Of a stretch of 35,661 nucleotides of DNA, positions 13,341-22,933 are shown one piece after another. This DNA comes from an uncultured Pelagibacteraceae bacterium (lineage in GTDB: Bacteria > Pseudomonadota > Alphaproteobacteria > Pelagibacterales > Pelagibacteraceae): the NCBI GenBank assembly GCA_902594865.1, contig CACJNV010000014.1, positions 1 to 35,661 of the forward strand. Direction: 5' to 3'. Position 1 is the first letter of the stretch. Each line of letters starts with the position of its first letter. The translations under genes were made by a program, and so were the position numbers. A model generated the notes under the pieces. That model was not told the origin of the DNA. It did no database searches and worked only from the letters and a program-made list of their open reading frames with translations.

Positions 13341-15432
13341 CTGCTAATAAAAGTAGAGCTACAATATTTGTTATTTTAATCATCGGATTAACAGCAGGAC
13401 CTGCAGTATCTTTATAAGGATCTCCAACTGTATCACCAGTAACAGCAGCTTTATGAGCTTCTGAACCTTTTCCACCATGATTTCCATCTTCAATATATTT
13501 TTTTGCATTATCCCATGCACCACCTCCTGCAGTCATTGATACCGCAACAAATAAACCAGTTATAATAACACCAAGTAACATTGCACCAACTGCAGCTAGG
13601 GCAGCAACTTGTCCACCAATTGATAGAATTACAAAATATAAAACAACTGGAGATAAAACTGGTAATAATGATGGTATAATCATTTCCTTGATAGCAGCAA
13701 CAGTAAGTAAATCTACTAATTTAGCGTAGTCAGGTTTTTGTTTTTTTTTCATAATACCTGGAAATTTTTTAAATTGTCTTCTTACTTCAACCACAACTGC
13801 ACCACCTGCTCTTCCAACAGCTTGCATCCCCATTGAACCAAAAAGATAAGGTAACATTCCACCAATTAATAAACCAACAACTACATAAGGATTAGATAAA
13901 TCAAAAGTTACTACGATACCTTCTAATGCAGATCCTGCTTCTTTTGAAAAATGTTTGATGTCTTCAGTGTAAGCAGCGAATAAAACTAAAGCACCTAAAC
14001 CAGCAGAACCAATTGCATAACCTTTTGTAACAGCTTTAGTTGTGTTTCCTACTGCATCTAGAGCATCTGTTGTTTTTCTTACTTTCTTATCAAGATTAGA
14101 CATTTCTGCTATACCACCAGCATTATCAGTAACCGGTCCGTACGCATCTAAAGCAACAACCATCCCCGCTAATGCAAGCATAGTAGTTACTGCAATGGCA
14201 ATGCCAAAAAGTCCTGCAATAGAATTTGTAATAAGAATTCCAGCAACAATTATTAATGCTGGTATCGCAGTTGCTTCCATAGAAACAGCTAGTCCTTGGA
14301 TAACATTAGTGCCATGACCAGTTGTTGATGATAAAGCAACAGATTTAACTGGTCTATAACTTGTTCCTGTATAGTATTCAGTAATCCAAATTAATAATCC
14401 AGTAATAACTAACCCTATGACACCACAATAATATAGATCCATTCCATTAAAAGTTTTATCATTAATTGTATATTCATTTGTAAAACCAATTACATGATCT
14501 GTAACAGGCCAAAGTATTACTAAAGATGCTACTGCAGATACAACAAATCCTTTATACAAAGCATTCATAACGTTATTACTTCTTCCAAGTTTAACGAAAA
14601 ATGTTCCAACAATAGATGTTAACAAGCACGCAGCACCAATAGATAAAGGGTAAATCATCATATTAAGATCACCAACAAAGAAAATTGAGGATAAAACCAT
14701 TGTTGCAACAATTGTAACAGCATATGTTTCAAATAAATCAGCAGCCATACCAGCACAATCTCCTACGTTATCACCAACGTTATCTGCTATCACAGCAGGA
14801 TTTCTAGGATCATCCTCTGGAATTCCAGCTTCAACTTTTCCAACTAAGTCAGCACCTACGTCTGCACCTTTTGTAAAAATTCCACCACCTAATCTTGCAA
14901 AAATAGAAATTAGAGAAGCACCAAAACCTAATGCAACTAATGCATTAACTATTTCTCTTTCTTCAACATTAGATTTCAATAATATATAATAATAAACAGC
15001 TATAGCTAATAAAGCTAAACCAGCAACCAACATTCCAGTTACAGCACCAGATTTAAAAGCAACTGAAAGACCTTGAGCTAAACCTTTTCTAGATGCTTCT
15101 GCTGTTCTTACGTTTGCTTCTACAGAAACTAACATTCCAACATAACCTGCTATACCTGATAATGCAGCACCAATTAAATAACCAAGACCTACTAGTGGAC
15201 TAAATGCAATACTTACAATTACTAAAACTACAGCACCAACAATAGCAATAGTTTTATATTGTCTTGCTAAATATGCCTTTGCACCAATTTGAATTGCAGA
15301 TGCAATATCTTGCATTTTTGCATTTCCTGCACTTGAATTAAGAATGTTTTTACCAGTTAAAAATCCATAAACGATAGATAATAAACCAGCTCCAATTGTA
15401 TATAATAGTATTGTTTCGACTGTTCCGCTCAT
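13327..15432 (-). CDS. hppA: H+-translocating membrane pyrophosphatase, K+-independent type
   Basis: Pumps protons across the membrane using pyrophosphate hydrolysis. The 701 residues form about 16 membrane helices. The pyrophosphate/Mg site is visible in [26 protein letters not shown] (about 186-211) and in [19 protein letters not shown] (218-235); the second acidic cluster lies near residues 425-470, and a third near 640-680 ([15 protein letters not shown]). Lysine K466 in [10 protein letters not shown] marks the K+-independent class, where the K+-dependent class has Ala. Its 3' end overlaps convergent bamE by 14 bases. AAGG lies six bases before the ATG. A leader of 40-odd bases separates the start from a plausible promoter. 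Confidence 0.97.
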   Translation of the reverse strand: MSGTVETILLYTIGAGLLSIVYGFLTGKNILNSSAGNAKMQDIASAIQIGAKAYLARQYKTIAIVGAVVLVIVSIAFSPLVGLGYLIGAALSGIAGYVGMLVSVEANVRTAEASRKGLAQGLSVAFKSGAVTGMLVAGLALLAIAVYYYILLKSNVEEREIVNALVALGFGASLISIFARLGGGIFTKGADVGADLVGKVEAGIPEDDPRNPAVIADNVGDNVGDCAGMAADLFETYAVTIVATMVLSSIFFVGDLNMMIYPLSIGAACLLTSIVGTFFVKLGRSNNVMNALYKGFVVSAVASLVILWPVTDHVIGFTNEYTINDKTFNGMDLYYCGVIGLVITGLLIWITEYYTGTSYRPVKSVALSSTTGHGTNVIQGLAVSMEATAIPALIIVAGILITNSIAGLFGIAIAVTTMLALAGMVVALDAYGPVTDNAGGIAEMSNLDKKVRKTTDALDAVGNTTKAVTKGYAIGSAGLGALVLFAAYTEDIKHFSKEAGSALEGIVVTFDLSNPYVVVGLLIGGMLPYLFGSMGMQAVGRAGGAVVVEVRRQFKKFPGIMKKKQKPDYAKLVDLLTVAAIKEMIIPSLLPVLSPVVLYFVILSIGGQVAALAAVGAMLLGVIITGLFVAVSMTAGGGAWDNAKKYIEDGNHGGKGSEAHKAAVTGDTVGDPYKDTAGPAVNPMIKITNIVALLLLAVIAG

Positions 15433-15472
15433 ATTAACCTTAAGTTGTTGGTTGTTAAATTTTTAAGCCCGC

Positions 15473-15500
15473 ACAATACAAAAAAAGATAGAAAAGACAA
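15473..15500 (-). promoter_or_regulatory. Candidate hppA promoter
   Basis: On the minus strand TTGTCT (15495-15500) and TATTGT (15473-15478) are spaced by 16 bases in the 78-base gap between thiL and hppA. This is the longest gap within the run, consistent with hppA having its own promoter. Confidence 0.35.
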
Positions 15501-15510
15501 TGATTAACTT

Positions 15511-16470
15511 CTAAAACCGATGAATATAACCTTTGGATTTAGCTCGTATTTGCTTGCCTTTTTCGTCGAAAATCAAAGATCTATCTTTACCAGATACAAT
15601 TTTACCAATTTTAGTTATTTTAATTCCAGTTGTTTTAGATGCTTTTTGAATGATTCTAGCTTTATTAATATCTGCAGTAAATAATACCTGATAATCATCT
15701 CCATTAGAAATTAGATTAATTTTATTTAATCTTTGTTTTTTAATTAAATTACTCAATTTATTGGAAACAGGTATTTTATTTTCAAATAAATGAAATGATA
15801 AACTTTGTCTATTAATCATTTTTGATAAATCATCAATTAATCCATCTGAAACATCAATAGAAGAATTGGCAAATTTTAATAAATATTTTGTTAAATTTAA
15901 AGGCAATTCTGGTTTGTAATATTTATCTATAAAAAATAATTTATCTTTATTTTTAAATTTAACCTTATTACTTAATGCTTTAAATCCTAAATAACTATCT
16001 CCCAAATTTCCAGTCACATAAATGTCATCATTTGATTTAGCTTTATTACGATAAATTATTTTATTTGAATATCCCAATGAGGTGATTGTAAAACTGAGTT
16101 TGCTTGAAAAAGTTGTGTCTCCTCCACATAAATCTATATTAAATTTATTTTGTTCTGATTTAAGTGACTTTGAAATTTTATATAAATTATTTTTTGTAAA
16201 TGTTTTTTTATTACCTGAACCAGAAATAAAATAAAACTTTGGTATTACGCCTTTACAAATTAAATCAGAAATTGATGACCTTAATATTTTTTTAATTACT
16301 AAATCTGGGGATTTAAAATCATAAAAATGCGAACCAATATTGTATGTATCAACAGATATAACAACACCTCTTTTTTTATCAAAAAAAACATCGTCATTTA
16401 AGTTAAGAGCAGATTTATTTTTTTTAGCTATTTTAAAAAAATAATTATTTATTAGATCAAATTCATGCAT
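15511..16470 (-). CDS. thiL: Thiamine-monophosphate kinase
   Basis: Phosphorylates thiamine monophosphate to the active cofactor thiamine diphosphate. At 319 residues it is of normal length. Motifs: LNDDVFFDKKRGVVISVDTYNIGSHF near the start (family DDaA..... D metal site), the mid-region NLGDSYLGFKAL, SIDVSDGLIDDLSKM near residue 203-217 (the conserved DvSDGL), and SNGDDYQVLFTA near residue 255-266. Eight bases overlap nusB, extending the usual rib-nusB-thiL order of alphaproteobacteria. Confidence 0.94.
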   Translation of the reverse strand: MHEFDLINNYFFKIAKKNKSALNLNDDVFFDKKRGVVISVDTYNIGSHFYDFKSPDLVIKKILRSSISDLICKGVIPKFYFISGSGNKKTFTKNNLYKISKSLKSEQNKFNIDLCGGDTTFSSKLSFTITSLGYSNKIIYRNKAKSNDDIYVTGNLGDSYLGFKALSNKVKFKNKDKLFFIDKYYKPELPLNLTKYLLKFANSSIDVSDGLIDDLSKMINRQSLSFHLFENKIPVSNKLSNLIKKQRLNKINLISNGDDYQVLFTADINKARIIQKASKTTGIKITKIGKIVSGKDRSLIFDEKGKQIRAKSKGYIHRF

Positions 16471-16867
16471 TGTTAGATCTTAATTTTTTTCCAACGTTGT
16501 CTAATAAAGCATTAAGATACTTTGTTTGTGAATCTTCAAGAAAAAAATTTGATGAATTTAAATATTCTTTAATAATTATGTTAATAGATAAATTTGGCTT
16601 ATACATAAATTCATAAGTTGCTGCTTTTAAAATTGTTTGAAAAACTTTGTCTAATTTTTCAAATACAAATTCATCACCTAATTTATTATTTAATTCATCT
16701 AAAATAAGATCGTTTCTTTCTATCGTTCCTAAAACAATATCTTTAATAAATTTTTTAAATCTGTGTTTTGGAAAATCTAGATCATTATCTTCATTATAAA
16801 ATTTACCATATAATTTCTGAATAATTATAACTCTAGGGTTATTTTTTGGATTATAATGAGTTCTCAT
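16463..16867 (-). CDS. nusB: Transcription antitermination factor NusB
   Basis: An all-helical protein that with S10 (NusE) binds boxA RNA in rRNA transcripts. The 134-residue length is normal. Recognisable parts are IIIQKLYGKFYNED near the start, FIKDIVLGTIERND in the middle, and the closing LKAATYEFMYKPNLSINIIIKEYLNSSNFF with FLNALLDNVGKKL-like end (seen as KYLNALLDNVGKKL). Overlaps ribH by four bases and thiL by eight. Confidence 0.92.
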   Translation of the reverse strand: MRTHYNPKNNPRVIIIQKLYGKFYNEDNDLDFPKHRFKKFIKDIVLGTIERNDLILDELNNKLGDEFVFEKLDKVFQTILKAATYEFMYKPNLSINIIIKEYLNSSNFFLEDSQTKYLNALLDNVGKKLRSNNA

Positions 16868-17256
16868 TTTTGAGACAAAACTGAAATCACAGCTTCTGCA
16901 GCTTCAGCACCTTTTTTTCTTCTTGCTCTTGCTTGAGCCATATTTAGACAAGTAATTATTCCATTTCCAATAGGTTTTTTACTATCTATAGATAATTTCA
17001 TTATCGCATCTGTTGAAGCTTGAGAAATAAAATCAAAGTGTGGCGTTTGACCTTTAATTACACATCCTAGAGCTAAGAAACCATCATATTTTTTTAAATT
17101 TTTTGAGATTGTAACTGGAATTTCAAAAGCACCAGGTACTTTAATAATTTTTATTATATTTTTTTTTGGAATTATTTTTAAAGCACTGCTTATTAACCCA
17201 TCAGCAATATCTTTGTAATAATCTGCTACAACAATTAAATATTTTTTTTTCATCAA
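16864..17256 (-). CDS. ribH: 6,7-dimethyl-8-ribityllumazine synthase
   Basis: Penultimate step of riboflavin synthesis, joining the ribityl-pyrimidine to the four-carbon unit made by RibB. The 130 residues are short for the family (about 140-160), mainly at the N-terminus. Seen are KVPGAFEIPVTISKNLKKYDGFLALGCVIKG, of which PGAFEIP and GCVIKGQTPHFDF carry the ligand site and the catalytic His, and the end AEAAEAVISVL. The usual TTEN segment after GI.T reads TCLNMAQA, a mild variation. Four-base overlaps with both ribB and nusB. Confidence 0.95.
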   Translation of the reverse strand: MMKKKYLIVVADYYKDIADGLISSALKIIPKKNIIKIIKVPGAFEIPVTISKNLKKYDGFLALGCVIKGQTPHFDFISQASTDAIMKLSIDSKKPIGNGIITCLNMAQARARRKKGAEAAEAVISVLSQK

Positions 17257-18353
17257 ATTAATTCCTGTTTTGTAATTTTTATACCATAACCATCAAGACC
17301 AATAACTTTTTTTGGTGATTTAGTGATTAATATCATGTTTTTAATTTTTAGGTCTTTAATAATTTGAGCTCCAATACCATAATTTCTTATTAACTTGTCA
17401 TTTCCCTTTTTATAAAAGTCTTTGTTTTTATAATCTTTTAAAGTCTGAGTTACTGATTTTAAATTTGAGTCTTTGATAAAAACTAAAACACAATTTTGAT
17501 ATTTTTTAAAATAATTTAAAGTCTTATTAAATGAGTTTGGTAGTGATTGATTTATAAGATAGTTTTTGACAACATTAGATGAAATTACTCTTACTCTTGG
17601 AGTAATACCTTTTTTTATTTTACCTTTTATCAATGCAAAATGCTCTGAACCATCTAAAAGATTCTCATAAATTCTAATATTGTATTTTTGATTTTTTACA
17701 TCAATCTTGCTTTGCTTTTTAAGTTTAATAAGTTTTTCTTTTTTTAGTCTATATGCGATCAGATCTTCTATCTTTCCAATTTTTAATTTATGTTTTTTTG
17801 CAAAATTGAATAAATCCTGACCTCTAGCCATTGTTCCATCTTCATTCATAATTTCACAAATTACAGCAGAGTTATTTTTTTTTGCTAATTTAGATATATC
17901 AACTGAAGCTTCAGTGTGCCCCGCTCTAACAAGCACTCCACCATCTTTTGCGATAATTGGAAACACGTGACCAGGCGAAACAATCTCATTTTTATTTACA
18001 TTTTTTTTTGAAGCAATTTTGATTGTTTTCGCTCTATCTTTAGCAGATATACCTGTTGTTATTCCTTTTTTTGCTTCAATAGAAATTGTAAATGCAGTCT
18101 TGTTTCTTGATTGATTGACTGGAGACATTAAAGATAAATTTAATCTTTTTGCTTGAAGTGAATCAAGTGCTAAACAAATTAAGCCACGACCGTATTTTGC
18201 CATGAAGTTAATGTTCTTTGCATTTGAGTCTGATGTTGAAATAACTAAATCTCCTTCATTTTCTCTTTTTTCATCATCTACTAAAATAAACATACCACCT
18301 TTTCTGGCTACGCTTATAATTGACTCAATTGACGCAAAATTATTTTTTTCCAT
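17253..18353 (-). CDS. ribB: 3,4-dihydroxy-2-butanone-4-phosphate synthase with degenerate RibA-like domain
   Basis: The N-terminal domain (about 1-205) is a complete RibB, which makes the four-carbon precursor of riboflavin from ribulose 5-phosphate: DDEKRENEGDL at 26-36 and GHVFPIIAKDGGVLVRAGHTEASVD near 127-150 are intact. The C-terminal 150 residues align with GTP cyclohydrolase II only in outline: the end RNYGIGAQIIKDL...NMILITKSPKKV remains, but the zinc Cys cluster (C-GD-RCDC) and the QEGRGIGL loop are gone. Such a fusion resembles the RibBX-type hybrids reported in proteobacteria, so only RibB activity is expected; GTP cyclohydrolase II would have to come from elsewhere. It overlaps ribE by 14 and ribH by four bases. 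Confidence 0.93.
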   Translation of the reverse strand: MEKNNFASIESIISVARKGGMFILVDDEKRENEGDLVISTSDSNAKNINFMAKYGRGLICLALDSLQAKRLNLSLMSPVNQSRNKTAFTISIEAKKGITTGISAKDRAKTIKIASKKNVNKNEIVSPGHVFPIIAKDGGVLVRAGHTEASVDISKLAKKNNSAVICEIMNEDGTMARGQDLFNFAKKHKLKIGKIEDLIAYRLKKEKLIKLKKQSKIDVKNQKYNIRIYENLLDGSEHFALIKGKIKKGITPRVRVISSNVVKNYLINQSLPNSFNKTLNYFKKYQNCVLVFIKDSNLKSVTQTLKDYKNKDFYKKGNDKLIRNYGIGAQIIKDLKIKNMILITKSPKKVIGLDGYGIKITKQELI

Positions 18354-18933
18354 TAAAATAATTCCTAACGTATTTGGACAAGATATCTATCTCTATGTTG
18401 ACTAAACTAGATTTTTTTAAAGTTGATAAATTCGTTTCTTTGTATGTGTGAGGTATAATCCAAATTTGGAAACCTTTTTTAGTTACTTTTGAAATTGTAA
18501 GAGAAATACCATTCACACAAATTGATGCTTTTTCTATTAAGTGTTTTCTTTCCTTTTTGGGTAAATCAAAGTCAAAAAGAAATGATTTATCTATTTTTTT
18601 AATACTTAATACTTTACCAACAGTATCAACATGTCCTTGACAAATATGTCCTGAAATTTTTGTCCCATATTTTAAGGGTAATTCTAAATTTATTTTATCT
18701 TTTGTTTTTAAAAATTTGAATTTTGATCGAATTATCGTTTCATTCGAAAGATAAAATTCCATAATTTTGGATTTATATGAAATTAAAGTTAGACAAACAC
18801 CATCACAAGCAACAGACAAGCCCATGTCTTTATTGGATACTTTAACATTACTTTTAACAAAAATATTAAGACCTTTAGGTCTTTTAATAATTTTAGTAAT
18901 AGTACCTTGGTTATAAATTATTCCATTAAACAT
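18340..18933 (-). CDS. ribE: Riboflavin synthase, alpha chain
   Basis: Dismutates two lumazines to riboflavin. The 197 residues hold two similar lumazine-binding repeats: MFNGIIYNQGTI (family MFTGII) starts repeat 1, with VACDGVCLTL near residue 41-50, and GHICQGHVDTVGKV near residue 94-107 starts repeat 2, with CVNGISLTIS near residue 138-147. It ends just after NIEIDILSKYVRNYF, the family's conserved tail. It lies between ribD and ribB in a riboflavin operon in the standard alphaproteobacterial order; no FMN riboswitch is visible in the window. Confidence 0.96.
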   Translation of the reverse strand: MFNGIIYNQGTITKIIKRPKGLNIFVKSNVKVSNKDMGLSVACDGVCLTLISYKSKIMEFYLSNETIIRSKFKFLKTKDKINLELPLKYGTKISGHICQGHVDTVGKVLSIKKIDKSFLFDFDLPKKERKHLIEKASICVNGISLTISKVTKKGFQIWIIPHTYKETNLSTLKKSSLVNIEIDILSKYVRNYFNGKK

Positions 18934-18938
18934 TTTTT

Positions 18939-20039
18939 CTAACTATATAGTGTTATTCTGTCTTTTCGTAAATTGAGATTTAGATTGATTTTTGTTTTAT
19001 ATTTTTGATTTAATATATTTTGACTACTAAACTTCAAATATTCGGAGTTTTTGGAGAGGTTTTTTGGACTTTTATATAAATAAAATTTATTAAATATTTT
19101 ATTCTCAATTAGTGAATTTGTTAATTTATCTCCTCCTTCAATTAGTAAATTTCTGCATCCATAATTATGTAATTTTTTCAAAATTAATTTGATGTCAAAC
19201 CTGTTATTTCTATCAATTCGAGATTTAATTAGATGAATTCCTTTTCTTTTAAATTTTGAAATTTTTGATTTGTCAGCTTTGTTATAAAAAATTAGAGTAT
19301 TTTTCTTATTAGAGGATTTAATTATATAACTGTTTATATTAGAATTTAACTTGTTATCTAAAATAATTCTCTTTGGAGAAAATTTTTCAAAACCCTTCAA
19401 GCGACAATTTAATTTTGGATTATCTTTATTTAGTGTTTTGTGGGTAATCATCAAACTATCATTTTGATATCTCAACATGTGTGTAAACTGATCTGAGTAA
19501 GAATTTGTAATCTTTTTCTTATTCTTGCTGTAAATAATATTATTTTTTGAAATAGCTATTTTGCCAGTGACGAAGGGTAATTTTTTCTTTCTATTAAAAA
19601 AATAAGGTAAATAAAATTTTTCAATTTTACTTTTTAATAAACCTTTTTTTACAATTATTTTTTTCGACTTTAAAATTTTAAAACTTTTATTTCTTACTCT
19701 TTTATCTATGTCAGTAACTGCATATATAACCTCTGAAATTTTTGATTTTATTATCGTGTCAGTACATGGTGGTGTTAATCCATGATGACAACATGGCTCT
19801 AAAGTAACATACATTTTTGAGCCTTCTAATTCTTCAAAACTATTTTTAATCGCATTAAATTCAGCGTGTGGTCTTCCATTAAATGAGGTTTGTCCTATGG
19901 AAATAATTTTATCATTTTTGACAATAACACAACCTACAGACGGATTTGATCCAGTCTGTCCATGACGAGATTTAGCCAAGTCCAAGGCTAATTCCATGTA
20001 AAATTTATCCTTTGATGAAAATTTATCTTTTTTTGTAGA
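18939..20039 (-). CDS. ribD: Bifunctional riboflavin deaminase/reductase
   Basis: Performs the deamination and side-chain reduction steps after GTP ring opening. From the ATG at 20039 it has 366 residues. The deaminase domain shows HAEFNAIKN and [13 protein letters not shown], its zinc His and Cys ligands; the reductase domain from about residue 155 has [18 protein letters not shown] and [11 protein letters not shown] chose this start ([20 protein letters not shown]) because the longer frame to 20105 would add 22 residues lying wholly within nrdR; with it the overlap with nrdR is 17 bases. An ATG at MELALDLAK would also give a family-like N-terminus. Confidence 0.93.
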   Translation of the reverse strand, partial: STKKDKFSSKDKFYMELALDLAKSRHGQTGSNPSVGCVIVKNDKIISIGQTSFNGRPHAEFNAIKNSFEELEGSKMYVTLEPCCHHGLTPPCTDTIIKSKISEVIYAVTDIDKRVRNKSFKILKSKKIIVKKGLLKSKIEKFYLPYFFNRKKKLPFVTGKIAISKNNIIYSKNKKKITNSYSDQFTHMLRYQNDSLMITHKTLNKDNPKLNCRLKGFEKFSPKRIILDNKLNSNINSYIIKSSNKKNTLIFYNKADKSKISKFKRKGIHLIKSRIDRNNRFDIKLILKKLHNYGCRNLLIEGGDKLTNSLIENKIFNKFYLYKSPKNLSKNSEYLKFSSQNILNQKYKTKINLNLNLRKDRITLYS

Positions 20040-20481
20040 CATCAAGCTTGTCCACGAATTGTACGAAATCTTTTTCTTCTCTAAAGTTTCTATATACAGA
20101 TGCAAACCTTACATATCCAACTGGGTCTAAATCTTTTAATCCATCCATAACCATAGTTCCAATTGTATTAGTAGATATTTCACTTTGGCCAAGTTCTTCC
20201 AAAGATCTTGAAATATTACTAATAAATTTTTCTATTGTTTCTGTATCAATAGGTCTTTTTTTAAGAGCAATATAAATAGATTTAGATAATTTATCTCTAT
20301 CAAATCCTGATTTTCTTCCATTTTTTTTGACAACCATTAGCTCTCTGAACTGTACTCTTTCAAAAGTTGTAAAACGAGCTCCGCAGACGCATAGTCTTCT
20401 TCTTCTTATAGCCGTGCCATCTTCAGTTGGTCTAGAGTCGACAACAGAGGTCTCCCCTTTTTTACATATTGAACAAATCAT
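20023..20481 (-). CDS. nrdR: Transcriptional repressor NrdR
   Basis: Zinc-ribbon and ATP-cone repressor of ribonucleotide reductase genes. At 152 residues it is of normal size. The ribbon shows [20 protein letters not shown] at 3-22 with partner cysteines in [10 protein letters not shown] (C32 and C34), and the ATP-cone domain spans about 48-135 ([16 protein letters not shown], then [18 protein letters not shown]). It lies between glyA and ribD, the usual glyA-nrdR-ribD order of alphaproteobacteria, three bases after glyA. Confidence 0.97.
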   Translation of the reverse strand: MICSICKKGETSVVDSRPTEDGTAIRRRRLCVCGARFTTFERVQFRELMVVKKNGRKSGFDRDKLSKSIYIALKKRPIDTETIEKFISNISRSLEELGQSEISTNTIGTMVMDGLKDLDPVGYVRFASVYRNFREEKDFVQFVDKLDVYKKR

Positions 20482-20484
20482 CTG

Positions 20485-21792
20485 TTATAAGTTCTTATAT
20501 ATCGGAAATGATGAAGTTAAAGAAATAACTTCATTTTTTACTTCGTTTTCTATTTTACTATTATCTGTCGGATTATCAGATAAACCTTTTAGAGTTTTTG
20601 TTATTAATTCACCTACTGTTTTAAACTCATTTAAACCAAATCCACGTGTTGTAGCTGCTTGAGTTCCTAATCTTATTCCAGATGTTATCATGGGTTTTTC
20701 TGTATCAAATGGAATACCATTTTTGTTACATGTAATGTTTGCTCTAGACAAACTCTCTGCCGCAAGATTGCCTTTTACATTATAAGGTCTCAAATCGACT
20801 AGCATTAAATGTGTATCTGTTCCATCTGAATAAATTTTAAATCCATTATTTTTTAAAGTTTCTGCCAACATTTTTGCGTTTGCTAAAACAGATTTAATAT
20901 AATCTTGAAATTCTGGTTGTAGTGCTTCAAGAAAACCAGCTGCCTTTGCAGCAATAATATGCATAAGCGGTCCTCCCTGATAACCAGGAAAAACGGCTGT
21001 GTTAAATTTTTTAGCAAGATCTTCATGGTTAGTTAAAATTATTCCTCCTCTTGCGCTTCTAAATACTTTGTGAGTTGTTGATGTAACCACATGTGCATAA
21101 TCACAAGGGTTAGGATATCCTTTACCAGCAACTAATCCTGAGAAGTGAGCCATATCAACCATTAGATAAGCTCCAACTTTATCCGCTATTTCTCTAAATC
21201 TTTTAAAGTCAATTACTCTAGAATAAGCACTTCCGCCTGCAATGATTAGTTTAGGTTTGTGTTCTAACGCTAATTTTTCAACATTATCATAATCTATCAA
21301 TTCAGATTGTTTATCTACATCATAGCCAACTGCATTAAACCATTTACCTGACATTGAAATTTTTAATCCATGAGTAATATGACCACCTGAATTTAAACTC
21401 ATGCCCATGAATGTATCCCCTGGGCTTAACAAAGCTAAAAATACTGCTCCATTAGCTTGAGCACCTGAGTGTGGTTGTGCATTTGCAAATTTACAATTAA
21501 ATAATTTTTTTAATCTTTCGATTGCAAGGTTTTCCGCTACATCAACGTGCTCGCAACCATTATAATATCTTTTACCAGGATAACCTTCGGCATATTTATT
21601 TGTTAAAACTGATCCTTGTGCCTCTAATACAGCTTGTGAAACTATATTTTCAGACGCAATTAACTCAATATGTTGCTGTTGTCTGATTAATTCATCTTTA
21701 ATAGCTTTATAAAGCTCAGGATCTTTTACAGATAAACTATCCTCAAAAAAACTTTTATAACTATCGTTTAAATAACTTTTTTCGCTCGACAT
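20485..21792 (-). CDS. glyA: Serine hydroxymethyltransferase
   Basis: PLP enzyme interconverting serine plus tetrahydrofolate with glycine plus 5,10-methylene-THF, a main entry to C1 metabolism. The 435 residues include [15 protein letters not shown] at 48-61, [15 protein letters not shown] at 65-79, [12 protein letters not shown] at 211-222 and the PLP lysine K242 in [15 protein letters not shown]. With the sarcosine oxidase genes at the right end, both routes yield glycine and folate-bound C1 units. It starts two bases after rpiB. Confidence 0.98.
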   Translation of the reverse strand: MSSEKSYLNDSYKSFFEDSLSVKDPELYKAIKDELIRQQQHIELIASENIVSQAVLEAQGSVLTNKYAEGYPGKRYYNGCEHVDVAENLAIERLKKLFNCKFANAQPHSGAQANGAVFLALLSPGDTFMGMSLNSGGHITHGLKISMSGKWFNAVGYDVDKQSELIDYDNVEKLALEHKPKLIIAGGSAYSRVIDFKRFREIADKVGAYLMVDMAHFSGLVAGKGYPNPCDYAHVVTSTTHKVFRSARGGIILTNHEDLAKKFNTAVFPGYQGGPLMHIIAAKAAGFLEALQPEFQDYIKSVLANAKMLAETLKNNGFKIYSDGTDTHLMLVDLRPYNVKGNLAAESLSRANITCNKNGIPFDTEKPMITSGIRLGTQAATTRGFGLNEFKTVGELITKTLKGLSDNPTDNSKIENEVKNEVISLTSSFPIYKNL

Positions 21793-21794
21793 AA

Positions 21795-22220
21795 TTATAT
21801 TTTCTTAACTCTTCTCAAGTGTCTACCACCATCAAATTTAGTATTTAAAAAAACACTTACAAATTTCAAAGCATTTTTTTTGGTTATCAACCTTGACCCT
21901 AATGTAATGATGTTTGCATCGTTATGCAATCTGGATAATTTCGTTGATTTTAGATTAAAACATTGTGCAGCGCGAATATTTTTATGCTTATTTGCCGCAA
22001 TATTCATTCCAGTCCCAGATCCACACACTAAAATACCAACATTGCTCTTATTAAGTTTAACTCTTTTAGCAACTTTATGAGCATAGTCAGGATAATCGAC
22101 GCTACTATCATCTTTAGGACCAAGATCCTCGATTTTTACTTTTTTATTTCTTAAATAATCTTTGATTGTTTCTTTTAATTTATATCCAGCGTGATCTGAT
22201 GAAATAAATATTTTTCTCAA
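21795..22220 (-). CDS. rpiB: Ribose-5-phosphate isomerase B
   Basis: Interconverts ribose 5-phosphate and ribulose 5-phosphate in the pentose phosphate pathway, which also supplies the RibB substrate. The 141 residues fit the RpiB/LacAB family: [18 protein letters not shown] at 6-23, [15 protein letters not shown] near 37-51 and [24 protein letters not shown] near 63-86, with the active-site Cys in VCGSGTG. One base from the upstream oxygenase and two bases from glyA. Confidence 0.96.
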   Translation of the reverse strand: MRKIFISSDHAGYKLKETIKDYLRNKKVKIEDLGPKDDSSVDYPDYAHKVAKRVKLNKSNVGILVCGSGTGMNIAANKHKNIRAAQCFNLKSTKLSRLHNDANIITLGSRLITKKNALKFVSVFLNTKFDGGRHLRRVKKI

Positions 22221-22221
22221 A

Positions 22222-22860
22222 TTAATTAAATTTGTAATCTAAAACACAAGCAACTAAATGTATTCTATTCTCTTCTCCACCATTAAATGCGTTGTGATAC
22301 TTAGTATTATTTGTAACCCAAACTGAACCGTCAGCAGGCATATGTTTTGCAACATTATCAATTACCATTAAACAACCAGGGTTTGTTATAATAGGTATAT
22401 GTAATCTTGGTTCAGGATCTCTATGCCAACTTAAAGTTGATCTTGGTTCTTTTAAAAGAATTCTTATTCTTCCAAGTTTATACTTTGATGATAAAACATC
22501 ATACACTTCCTTAAAGTACGTGTTTTCATAATCTTTTATAAATTCTGAATAGGCTGACTCGTCAAGAGTTTCATCTCTTACAACTTCTTTTCCTGATTTG
22601 TCAGGTTTTGTCCAATATATTCCTCGAGCCTTATTGCCCTTAATTGAATCAGGATCTCCAGGTATTTGAGTTAGAGATATAGCGCCAAAGTGGGTTACAC
22701 CTGCATCTTCAAATTTTTTAATCTTAACTATTTGATGATAAGCTTCTTGCAGCTTTTCTATATCAAACTTAATTTCTTGTTTTCTGAAATCGCTAAAGTC
22801 TAAAATTCTATCTTCCTTTTTGACATTTAAGTCTATAACTTTTGAGTTTTCTGTCGCCAT
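22222..22860 (-). CDS. Aspartyl/asparaginyl beta-hydroxylase-like 2-oxoglutarate oxygenase
   Basis: A 212-residue protein of the Asp/Asn beta-hydroxylase (Asp_Arg_Hydrox) branch of Fe(II)/2-oxoglutarate oxygenases. The metal site is H146 and D148 in WHRDPEPRLHIPI with H189 in KYHNAFNGG; R199 in ENRIHLV is the likely 2-oxoglutarate carboxylate ligand. Other visible features are LKEPRSTLSWH and SVWVTNNTKYHN. No signal peptide or membrane anchor, so it acts in the cytoplasm, unlike the animal ER enzyme. The substrate is unknown; bacterial relatives hydroxylate free amino acids or peptides. It heads the rpiB-glyA run and diverges from hemB. Confidence 0.85.
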   Translation of the reverse strand: MATENSKVIDLNVKKEDRILDFSDFRKQEIKFDIEKLQEAYHQIVKIKKFEDAGVTHFGAISLTQIPGDPDSIKGNKARGIYWTKPDKSGKEVVRDETLDESAYSEFIKDYENTYFKEVYDVLSSKYKLGRIRILLKEPRSTLSWHRDPEPRLHIPIITNPGCLMVIDNVAKHMPADGSVWVTNNTKYHNAFNGGEENRIHLVACVLDYKFN

Positions 22861-22885
22861 CCTGATTGCTTTCTACCCTTTTTTT

Positions 22886-22914
22886 TGTATATGTGTATAT
22901 TACATTTGTCGCAA
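22886..22914 (-). promoter_or_regulatory. Candidate promoter for the oxygenase-rpiB-glyA run
   Basis: Minus-strand TTGCGA (22909-22914) and TATACA (22886-22891) are spaced by exactly 17 bases, in the 73-base gap between this run and divergent hemB. The transcript leader would be about 20 bases. Confidence 0.45.
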
Positions 22915-22933
22915 TTTAAAAGTAAATTAAAAC

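Noticed and set aside
14042-14317. 91-codon plus-strand ORF inside hppA
   Set aside because: It is antisense to the conserved pyrophosphatase core; such frames arise because hppA has stronger codon constraints.
15433-15480. GCGGGCTTA in the hppA leader resembles part of the metY SAM-II region
   Set aside because: Only about nine bases match, and the conserved GATTT loop and GCTAAAAAGG strand are absent, so this is not a second SAM aptamer.
20040-20105. Longer N-terminus of ribD
   Set aside because: The 22 added residues sit wholly inside nrdR and do not resemble the RibD family start; the ATG at 20039 is more credible.
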